From positions 1-26,889 of IMG/VR virus record IMGVR_UViG_3300008448_000510: 26,889 nucleotides of DNA; one strand, given 5' to 3'. The notes beneath the pieces were generated by a model, which had not been told where the DNA came from, made no database searches, and saw nothing but the letters and a program-made list of their open reading frames with translations. Below are positions 1-7,500 of the stretch, piece by piece. Origin of the DNA: a virus. How positions within the stretch are numbered: position 1 is the stretch's first letter; every line of letters starts with the position of its first letter. The translations under genes and the position numbers were made by a program.

Positions 1-54
1 GGTATGCACGAGGAGCTAGTGGGTCGTTACAAAGAGGAGATGCAAAATGAGTGA
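1..54 (+). CDS. 3' end of an upstream gene (partial)
   Basis: Frame 1 is open from the window edge to a TGA at 52-54 and would give a helical, charged C-terminus ending in KEEMQNE. It overlaps the next start (ATG at 47), which is typical of packed phage operons. A competing frame (from position 3) ends at a TGA at 48-50, making an ATGA overlap, but its residues look less protein-like. No function can be read from so short a piece. Only the presence of coding sequence is inferred. Confidence 0.3.
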   Translation, partial: GMHEELVGRYKEEMQNE

Positions 55-445
55 GGGTGTCGGAGCAGATAAACTCGTCAGGGTGTACGTAAAAATCCGC
101 GATGCCCGCGAAGCGCTGTCCCGCAAGTATGAAGAAGAGGATGCTGCATTGAAGGAACAGCAGGATGTTATCAAGCAGGAGCTGCTGGATCGTTGCAAGT
201 CAGTTGGTGCAGAGAGTCTCAAAACAGAATTTGGCACGGCCACCCGCACAGTCAAAGTCCGCTATTGGTCTAATGACTGGGGTGCCATGCACTCTTTCTG
301 CAAGGAGCACGATGTTCTTGACTTGATGGAACGCCGCATCAGTCAGGGCAACATGAAGGCATTCTTGAAGGACAACCCGGACATCAAAATCCCGGGTCTC
401 AATTCGGATAGCTTTTACGATATTTCAGTTCGGCGCAGCAAGTAA
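47..445 (+). CDS. Small coiled-coil phage protein, replication module, function unknown
   Basis: A 132-aa protein with a strong Shine-Dalgarno GAGGAG at 34-39, seven bases before ATG 47. Residues about 6-52 form a long charged helix, likely a coiled coil, followed by a compact domain (about 60-130) with a Trp-rich core (RYWSNDW at 72-78) and a basic C-terminus. The helix-then-small-domain layout recalls host-nuclease-inhibitor (Gam-type) proteins, but I see no diagnostic motif and do not assign that role. It lies 20 bases upstream of the four-cysteine ssDNA-binding candidate and in the same operon as the primase-helicase, so a role in replication or recombination is a contextual inference. 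The gene itself is well supported; its function is not. Confidence 0.85.
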   Translation: MSEGVGADKLVRVYVKIRDAREALSRKYEEEDAALKEQQDVIKQELLDRCKSVGAESLKTEFGTATRTVKVRYWSNDWGAMHSFCKEHDVLDLMERRISQGNMKAFLKDNPDIKIPGLNSDSFYDISVRRSK

Positions 446-465
446 TTAACTAAGGAGAAGCAAGC

Positions 466-1383
466 ATGTCTAATGAAATGACGCTGTTCAAAGATGGTAA
501 CAAACTCCCGTCCTACCTCAAGAATCGTGAGATGGATGCTGTCACCAAAAGCCTTATGGGTGGTGGCTCACTGGCCAAGCGTATCTCGATCAAGGGCGGC
601 GTGTGGCGGTTGATGTCCGGTGGCAAAGAGATCGCGGTGAACGAAGACCGGGCGATGAACTTCATCATCGTCAACGCAGCAGCCAAGGTCGGTCGCACTT
701 ATTATGAAGGCACCTACGATCCGGACGCGGAGAAGGCTTCAGCACCGGTGTGCTGGTCAGCCAATGGAGAAACACCTGACGCCAGCGTCGAAGCTCCCCA
801 GTCTAAGACTTGCGCGACCTGCCCGCAGAACATCAAGGGTTCCGGTCAGGGTGACTCCCGTGCGTGCCGCTTTAGCCAGCGTGTCGCTGTGGTGTTGGAG
901 AATGATCTGGACGGTGATGTGTTCCAGCTGTCGCTGCCCGCTGCGTCGATCTTCGGTAATGGTGAGAACGGCAAGCTCCCGCTCAACGCGTATGTGAAGT
1001 TTCTGGCGGGCTTCAACGTGCCAGTGACTGCTGTTGTGACCGAGGCCCGGTTCGACACCAACGCGGCTACCCCAAAGCTGACGTTCAAAGCAGCCCGGGC
1101 GTTGACTGAGGCAGAGTTTGCGCAGTGCGAGGCGGCGGGGCAGTCAGCCGCTGCTAGACAGGCGGTCACGTTTACCGTGTCCCAACAGGATGGGGTGAAG
1201 CAGATCGCGAAGCGCGATGAAGAGTTCCGCAGCAACGACAAGCCCGCCGCGAAAAAGGCCGCCGAGCCCGAGGATGAGGCTGCTCCACCCGCCGAGGAAG
1301 CGCCGACCAAGCGCACGACCAAGGCCGCAGCACCCGAACCAAAGAAAGACGCGAAAGCCCTGTTGGCTGAGTGGGACGACTGA
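466..1383 (+). CDS. Putative ssDNA-binding protein with four-cysteine cluster and acidic tail
   Basis: A 305-aa protein with Shine-Dalgarno AAGGAG at 452-457, eight bases before the ATG. Residues 1-240 look like a folded domain containing Cys96, Cys116, Cys119 and Cys134, a C-x19-C-x2-C-x14-C pattern that could bind zinc. Residues about 245-298 are a disordered Ala/Pro/Lys/Glu linker, and the protein ends in LLAEWDD, a short acidic-aromatic tip like the C-terminal tails of single-stranded DNA-binding proteins that recruit replication partners. It sits directly before the primase-helicase gene. Proteins with this cysteine region are common in phages, usually as hypothetical proteins. The ssDNA-binding role is inferred from tail, cysteines and context, not from a recognised OB-fold signature. 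Confidence 0.6.
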   Translation: MSNEMTLFKDGNKLPSYLKNREMDAVTKSLMGGGSLAKRISIKGGVWRLMSGGKEIAVNEDRAMNFIIVNAAAKVGRTYYEGTYDPDAEKASAPVCWSANGETPDASVEAPQSKTCATCPQNIKGSGQGDSRACRFSQRVAVVLENDLDGDVFQLSLPAASIFGNGENGKLPLNAYVKFLAGFNVPVTAVVTEARFDTNAATPKLTFKAARALTEAEFAQCEAAGQSAAARQAVTFTVSQQDGVKQIAKRDEEFRSNDKPAAKKAAEPEDEAAPPAEEAPTKRTTKAAAPEPKKDAKALLAEWDD

Positions 1384-1396
1384 ATTTAGGTGGTCT

Positions 1397-1426
1397 GGGG
1401 GTGGGGACGCTCACCCCCATTTTTTC
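1397..1426 (+). terminator. Intrinsic terminator between the ssDNA-binding candidate and the primase-helicase
   Basis: A perfect 7-bp stem, GGGGGTG at 1397-1403 pairing with CACCCCC at 1412-1418, has an 8-base loop and is followed by A and then TTTTTT (1420-1425). This is a classic rho-independent terminator on the plus strand. It lies 14 bases after the upstream stop codon and 17 bases before the preferred primase start, so it probably attenuates the transcript and lowers primase-helicase relative to the ssDNA-binding candidate. Confidence 0.8.
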
Positions 1427-1442
1427 TTTGAACGGGTCACCT

Positions 1443-4283
1443 ATGCAAACGAGAACAGAGTTTTTGCAGGCCGTACTGCCTGCCGAGGGGGTCTACGTCG
1501 CGGTTGCGATCGACGGGAAGCGGGTAGCTCAGACGTTTCACGATACGATAACCGACCTTGAGGCCCGCTGCACTACACTGGTTGGAGAGGGGCAAAACAC
1601 CTTCTACGCGTTGGCGACGTTCAATACCGCCAGCACCCGCACCACGGACAACATGAAGCTGATCCGGTCTCTGTTCGTGGACTTGGACTGCGGTGCGGAT
1701 GAAGAAGGTAAGAAGTATGCTACACAAGCTGAAGCCGTAGCGGCGCTACGCGAGTTCGTCAAAGACATGCGGCTACCGACGCCGTGGGTGGTGGATTCAG
1801 GACGCGGCATCCATGCGTATTGGCCGTTTACGGAGGCAGTCACCCGACTGCAGTGGAAGCCGGTAGCTGAGAAGCTGAAGCAGATGTGCGCCATCAAGGG
1901 GTTCAAGGCCGACCCTGCTGTTACGGCTGACGCCGTGCGGGTGCTGCGGGTGCCGGGGTCGTTCAACGTCAAGGACAAGGCCAACCCGTTGGCGGTGGAG
2001 ATTCTCAAGGCAGGGGTAGCCACCCCGTTTGACGATTTGCGGCAGCTGCTGGGGGTGTCGGAGTTTGAGGCATCCGCTGTCAAACGCCCGATGGACGAGG
2101 TTACCAAGAACCTGCTGGCCAACCGGCCTTCCTACTTCAAGGATATCCTCCAGCGCAGCGTGGCGGGCGATGGCTGCAACCAAATCATGCACGCCGTGGG
2201 TAACCAGTCCAGTATCCCGGAGCCCCTGTGGCGGGCGGTCTTATCGGTGGCGCAGCACTGCCATGATCGGGACAAAGCCATTCATGTTGCATCGCGGCAA
2301 CACCCGGACTATGACCCCGACGAGACCGAGCGTAAGGCACAGGCCACCAAGGGCCCCTACACCTGCGCGTCGTTCCAGAAGATTGATCCCACCTTGTGCG
2401 AAGGTTGCCCGCATTTTGGGAAGATCAGCTCCCCGATTACGCTGGGGGCGGGGCGGGTGCTTGAGGCCACGCAGGAGGATCGGACGGTTGAGGTGGTGCT
2501 GCCGGAGTCTACTGAACCGGTGGTGTATGAAATACCGGCCTACCCCTTCCCGTTTTTCCGGGGCAAGAATGGCGGCGTCTACGTCCGCGAGAAGGTGGAG
2601 GACAAGAAGACCGGTGCAACGCATGAAGAAGATACCTTGATCTACCAGCATGACTTTTATTTGGTCGCGCAGGTGCGAGACCCTCACGACGGAGCAACCG
2701 GGCTGTTCCGAGTTCACTTCCCGCAGGACGGGGTGAAGGAGTTCTGCGTGCCGCTGTCGGACATGCTGGCCAAGGATCGGTTCCGTGATGCTATCGCAAC
2801 GGTGGGCATGTGCCCGCAGGGTTCACAACTGGACAAACTTATGGCGTATTCAAACTACTGGGTAAACACCTATCAGAAGTCGAGTCAATCCAAGCTGGGC
2901 CGCGTGCAGTTCGGCTGGGCAGACAACAACCAATGCTTCATTGTAGGTGATCGGGAAATCCGGGCGGACGAGATTCGCTACAGCCCCCCGACCATTACTA
3001 CGGTAGAGATCGCTACAAAATATCAGAAGGTGGGCACGCTGGAAGGCTGGCAGAAGATCGCCAATTTCTACAACCAACCCGGCATGGAGCTGCAGCTGTT
3101 CACCCTGCTGTCCGGGTTCGCCTCACCCCTGATGCCCTTCACCAAGACGCAGGGCGGCTTGATTAGTCTGTACTCGGACAAGGGCGGCACCGGTAAGACG
3201 ACCCTGCTCTGGATGATAAACAGCATTTTTGGCCACCCCAAGGACTCCTGCCTGATTCTGCGAGATACAGCGTTGTCGAGATTGAACCGAGTCGGCGTGC
3301 TGAACAATATCTCCTCCACGACCGACGAGATCACCAATGAGCTGCCTGAGAATATCTCCGCGTTTGTATATGATGCGATGCACGGCAGGGCACGGAACCG
3401 GCTGAAGTCATCCTCCAACGTGGAGCGGGTCAACAAGTCTACGTGGAATAACATCAACGTGGTTACCGGCAACGCGGCGCTGGCTGACAAGTTGCGGCTG
3501 CTCAAAGATGACCCGGATGGTGAGCTGCGTAGGCTGCTGGAGTTTGAGGTCATGCTGCCTATCAAGATCAGCAAGGCCGAGTCGGATAATATCTTTCTAC
3601 CCATGATGGACAACTATGGAGTTGCTGGCGAGCTGTATATCCAGCACCTGCTCCCTAAGACCGATACGATTCATGACACGTTCCGCAAGGTGCAGTTAAA
3701 GCTGGATGCGGCAGCGGGGTTACAGCAGCGGGAGCAGTATCAATCAGCCACCTGTGCCGCTATCCTTACGGCGGGAATTTATGTGATGGAGTGCGGGGTC
3801 ATGAACCTGACTTCCGCCGATATGAAACGTCTGTATCAGTGGGTGGTGGACTACCTGACGAAGCTCGTGGCCAAGACCGCGAATGAGACCGTGCCGCTCG
3901 ATGAAGTGCTGGGCTTGTTCCTGTCGAACCACGTCAATGATACGCTGATCATCAAAGGTAACCCCACGATTGGCACCATGTTGGACGCTCCCATTCGGGA
4001 GCCGAGAGGTAAGCTGCTGATTCGCTATGAGCCTGATACCAAAGAGCTGTGCGTTAGCCTGCCCAAGTTTCGGTCGTTCTGTGCTCATAGGCAAGTGTCA
4101 TATGATTCCGTGATTTCGTATTTCACACGACAGGGCAAGTTCCGGGAGGTTACTCGCAAGCGGCTGGGTAAAGGCACCCACATATCGGCTAATGAGCGGG
4201 TGATCGTGTTCTCCAACATCGACGAGGATTTTGTCGGTCATGCAGAAAAAGCTGCAAGTACTGGGGCTGCCGGTTCAGATTGA
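1443..4283 (+). CDS. Primase-helicase, AEP-type primase fused to a D5/DUF927-like ATPase
   Basis: A 946-aa replication protein that should lay primers and unwind DNA at the fork. The N-terminal part carries archaeo-eukaryotic primase-type motifs: the metal-binding pair Asp80-x-Asp82 in FVDLDC, His124 in SGRGIHAYW, and RVPGSFNVK at 169-177. A cysteine group (Cys308, Cys319, Cys322 with His324) may bind zinc. The C-terminal part is a P-loop NTPase: Walker A GGTGKT at 581-586, Walker B-like DE at 628-629, and a polar NVVTGN segment about 45 residues later. I chose ATG 1443 over an in-frame GTG at 1371, because the latter overlaps the previous gene and would put the terminator hairpin inside the coding region; however, no good Shine-Dalgarno precedes 1443. 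Residue numbers use the 1443 start. Function is confident, exact family less so. Confidence 0.88.
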   Translation: MQTRTEFLQAVLPAEGVYVAVAIDGKRVAQTFHDTITDLEARCTTLVGEGQNTFYALATFNTASTRTTDNMKLIRSLFVDLDCGADEEGKKYATQAEAVAALREFVKDMRLPTPWVVDSGRGIHAYWPFTEAVTRLQWKPVAEKLKQMCAIKGFKADPAVTADAVRVLRVPGSFNVKDKANPLAVEILKAGVATPFDDLRQLLGVSEFEASAVKRPMDEVTKNLLANRPSYFKDILQRSVAGDGCNQIMHAVGNQSSIPEPLWRAVLSVAQHCHDRDKAIHVASRQHPDYDPDETERKAQATKGPYTCASFQKIDPTLCEGCPHFGKISSPITLGAGRVLEATQEDRTVEVVLPESTEPVVYEIPAYPFPFFRGKNGGVYVREKVEDKKTGATHEEDTLIYQHDFYLVAQVRDPHDGATGLFRVHFPQDGVKEFCVPLSDMLAKDRFRDAIATVGMCPQGSQLDKLMAYSNYWVNTYQKSSQSKLGRVQFGWADNNQCFIVGDREIRADEIRYSPPTITTVEIATKYQKVGTLEGWQKIANFYNQPGMELQLFTLLSGFASPLMPFTKTQGGLISLYSDKGGTGKTTLLWMINSIFGHPKDSCLILRDTALSRLNRVGVLNNISSTTDEITNELPENISAFVYDAMHGRARNRLKSSSNVERVNKSTWNNINVVTGNAALADKLRLLKDDPDGELRRLLEFEVMLPIKISKAESDNIFLPMMDNYGVAGELYIQHLLPKTDTIHDTFRKVQLKLDAAAGLQQREQYQSATCAAILTAGIYVMECGVMNLTSADMKRLYQWVVDYLTKLVAKTANETVPLDEVLGLFLSNHVNDTLIIKGNPTIGTMLDAPIREPRGKLLIRYEPDTKELCVSLPKFRSFCAHRQVSYDSVISYFTRQGKFREVTRKRLGKGTHISANERVIVFSNIDEDFVGHAEKAASTGAAGSD

Positions 4284-4455
4284 ATGGGAGAAGCTGCGTG
4301 TCGGGGTGTCTTTTTTCATCCCGGTGCCCCTTGGCATCTCCCAGCAACTGCGTAAACAACTTTTGGCAGCTGCCGCCGAGTATGGCTACGACCTGTTGAT
4401 GGAGGAGGTCGTGGAGAAGAACCTCACTGGGTTACGAGTTTGGCGGACCCGCTAA
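4240..4455 (+). CDS. Small protein overlapping the primase-helicase end, function unknown
   Basis: A 71-aa protein whose ATG (4240) lies 44 bases inside the end of the primase-helicase gene in another frame; GAGGA at 4224-4228 is a possible ribosome site 11 bases upstream. An in-frame TTG at 4231 is an alternative start. The sequence has an aromatic-hydrophobic strand (VSFFIPVP) followed by an amphipathic helix and a basic, aromatic end (LRVWRTR). Nothing diagnostic is present. It is the last gene of the plus-strand operon, ending 60 bases before the strong terminator, so it is co-expressed with replication genes. I infer a small accessory or regulatory protein at most. Confidence 0.7.
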   Translation: MQKKLQVLGLPVQIEWEKLRVGVSFFIPVPLGISQQLRKQLLAAAAEYGYDLLMEEVVEKNLTGLRVWRTR

Positions 4456-4515
4456 GGCATGGTAGTATCCGCCTGACGCTGGATTCCTCCCCAGCCGTCG
4501 CTTCTCCTCCGTTTA

Positions 4516-4542
4516 CCCCCGGCGCAATGCCGGGGGTTTTTT
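4516..4542 (+). terminator. Strong intrinsic terminator at the convergent junction
   Basis: An 8-bp perfect GC stem, CCCCCGGC at 4516-4523 pairing with GCCGGGGG at 4529-4536, has a 5-base loop (GCAAT) and is followed by TTTTTT (4537-4542). It ends the plus-strand replication operon. The T-tract runs into the stop codon of the opposing 1910-aa gene (TAA read from 4543-4541). The other side lacks a matching T-run for the minus strand, so efficient termination is expected mainly for rightward transcription. The 60 bases between 4456 and 4515 hold no gene that I can see. Confidence 0.92.
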
Positions 4543-7500
4543 ACATGCCCATCTGCTTCCGCAGGGTTGGCAGGTTCAGATTGGAGAACAGCAGCATCTC
4601 GTATTTGTCAATCTGGTCTAATTTGGCTCGTTTCTCTTCGCTGTTCATGTCCTTGTTGCCTTCAATGAGCCTACGTGCTTGCCGCAGCTGCGAAAGCTTT
4701 TGTTCGACCTGCGAAAAGAACCCGGACTTCGCCAATGCGTACAGCTCCTTGTTTTCCATCAAACGCTGCTTGGCTTCTTCCGGATCACGCTCCATCAGGA
4801 ATTTGATATCCTCGGCAACGGCACGGGACTTTTCACGCAGCTCGTAGTAGTCGTCCTTCAGACCAGAAGGCGCACTGCCTGTAAGGAATGTCGTAGCCTG
4901 TGGCACATCAGCCCAGCGGCGGTCTGCGCGTTCAATACCCGAGACCCCTTCGATAGCCCGCCCACCTGCATACATCACGGTACCGCCGAATATCCCCAGA
5001 TACCCACGAACCAGATGCTCGACCTGCACCGGTGCCAACGGTGTAACCGCCGACAACAACTTCGATAGCTCTGACGTCCCACTGGTGAACTGCAGGTCCT
5101 TAGAGCGACCCTCCAGACCTTTGCCGATGATGGGGTTGCCGGTAAAGAACGAGTAGTTGGCCGCGACCTCAACACCGGGTTTCAGCAGCTGGGGCATGTA
5201 GCCGGGAGCCGACACCGCGTTGACTAACCCATCGCGGAACACGCGAGCAAGTTTGGTTGCATCGACTTCATCCTTGGTGCCCAAGCGCATGATGTAACCC
5301 CACGACTGCTCCGGGATGGTTTTGAACATCAGACCAATCGGGTCCTGCGGCGTGGGTATCTTCAGGTTGCCGCCAATGTCGGTGCCTGTCAGCTCTTTAA
5401 TCATCTCCCGCGAGCCCGGGATCATAAACCCGGTCAGCTTCTCGTGGTCTGGCAGCTTCTTGTAGTCCTCGTCGTCCGACACCAGCATGGCATAGATGGA
5501 ACTCAGCGCGGCGATCTTCATGCCGGTAGCCCAGAACTGTCGGATCGCTGTGGTGCGGTCTTTGCCGGAGATGCCCTCACGAAGCATACTGCGATAGGTT
5601 ACGTCCATACCCTGCAGATACGCGTTCATAAACGGAATGATCTGGCGCAGCACATTGATCGAACCCGAGCGCCCTTGCCGCTGGAAGTTGATGATCTCAC
5701 TGGCCTTGTACAGCGCCAGCATTTTGTCGCCGGTTTCTTTCAGGGTCTGTTCGTATATCGCCATACGCTGCGAAGCGTCCGAAGCCCGAGACATAGCCTC
5801 CAGCGCCCGCGCTACAGCCCTCTGGGATTTCTTCACACCGGTGCCGCCTGCGTCCAACGCAGCTTCTATACGACTGCGATCCGTCCCCGCCATGAAGTCA
5901 GGTCGGCCAATGATGCCGTAAGCCGCAAGGTCCAGTGCAGTGCCGGAGTGGGTAAGCGCGTCTTTAAAGGACCCCAGAACTTTGGCACCGACCATGAACG
6001 GACTTTGCGCTCCGGACAGCGCAGTTGCACGGAAGCCGTCTTGGAACAGCTGACTCACCACGAATCCCGGCATCAACGTCGTGCCGGTGCGCAACCAGTT
6101 GGCGGCTTTACCCAACGATTTAAACAGCGGAGTTGATATGGATTCCACACCCATAAACGCGTGTCGATCCAGCGGGTCTTCAACCTCGAAGTACGCAGCC
6201 TTACCATCACGGTAGGTTTTTACTAGGCGCTCTGCCGTGCCTTGCTGCGGGGTCTTCAGTGTTTCGGCACTTTTTATGGCCAGCAATCCATCCATCGCCA
6301 CATTGGCGGCGTGATTACGCACGATGGTGTTGACCAGCCAGAACGACAGGTTCTCCATATTGCCGAGGATGTCACCGATGGGTCGCTTATTGACGTCACC
6401 ACCAATCAGCTCGGCCACTTTGCCGTTATCTACCAACCCCTTGAAGTAAGTCTTGGTGGACTTCTTGGTTTCATAGCCGAACTTTGCGTCGTCCAATATG
6501 CGATGCCACGGCACATACTCCGGTGCCTTGACCCACTCGTCTACATCTTCCTGCGTGAACCGGCCTGTGGCTTTACCCACTTGGAGCAGCTGATTCTTAT
6601 ACTGCTGGAACTTCTGAACCCCAGCGCGAATCTCGTCGCCATACAGGCGCAGCACATCATCAGCAGCTTGTTCATCGGCTGCGGATAGCGCCATCGACTT
6701 GCGAATTTCCGGGCTGATTTCCGGTGAGCGCAGACGCAACACCGTGGCCCCCAGATCAAACCACGCTTTGGCCGTGGCCATATCGACACCGGCTTTTTCT
6801 GATATGGCGTTGACATGACTGTACACGTCAGCCAGCGAGACACCCTGATTGATTTTGAACAGCCCAGTCTCCGGGTCCAGCGCGATTGCGCCTTCCAAGA
6901 TGGAGGATGTCGCCAAGTCCATTGATCGGGTAGCCAGCAGCAGATTGACCACAGATTTAAGGTCATTCGCCTGCAGCAGCTTTTCTTCCACGGAGGCACC
7001 GTTGAATATAACCGCGTTTCGCAGTTCCTTGATCTTGTTGACCCGGTAGGCTTCATCAAACGCAAACCGCCACGCATGTGTGAAGAACCCCTGATCACCT
7101 TCGCGGGTCTTCTCCGCGATACGCCGCGTGGCCTGCGCTTCCATTGCCGCTGTGGCGGGCAGCTTCAACACACCGACATTACCTTGACGGGCTTCCGAGG
7201 GGGCGGCTTCCAACAGCTGATCCAGCGTCTGCTCGACCTGCTTGGCTTTGCTCAGGCCGAGGAACCCACGAACAGCGTCAACGAACCGACCCCACCAGCC
7301 CTTGGGCTGACCACGCAACGCGTCTTGAAACTCTTGGTTGCTGATGGCCTCGGCGGCGAACTCCTGCAGGTTGGTCGCGCCATACTGACCCTTGAGCTCC
7401 GGGGCCAGCGAGTCAAACAACTTCTGCAGCTTCTGCGTCAGGACATGGTTGGGGTTAGCCAGCACATGAGAGACCGCCGCGTGCATGGCTTCGTGCAGCA

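Noticed and set aside
1371-1442. GTG 1371 as start of the primase-helicase
   Set aside because: It overlaps the previous gene and would place a perfect terminator hairpin inside the coding sequence; ATG 1443 starts right where primase-like sequence begins.
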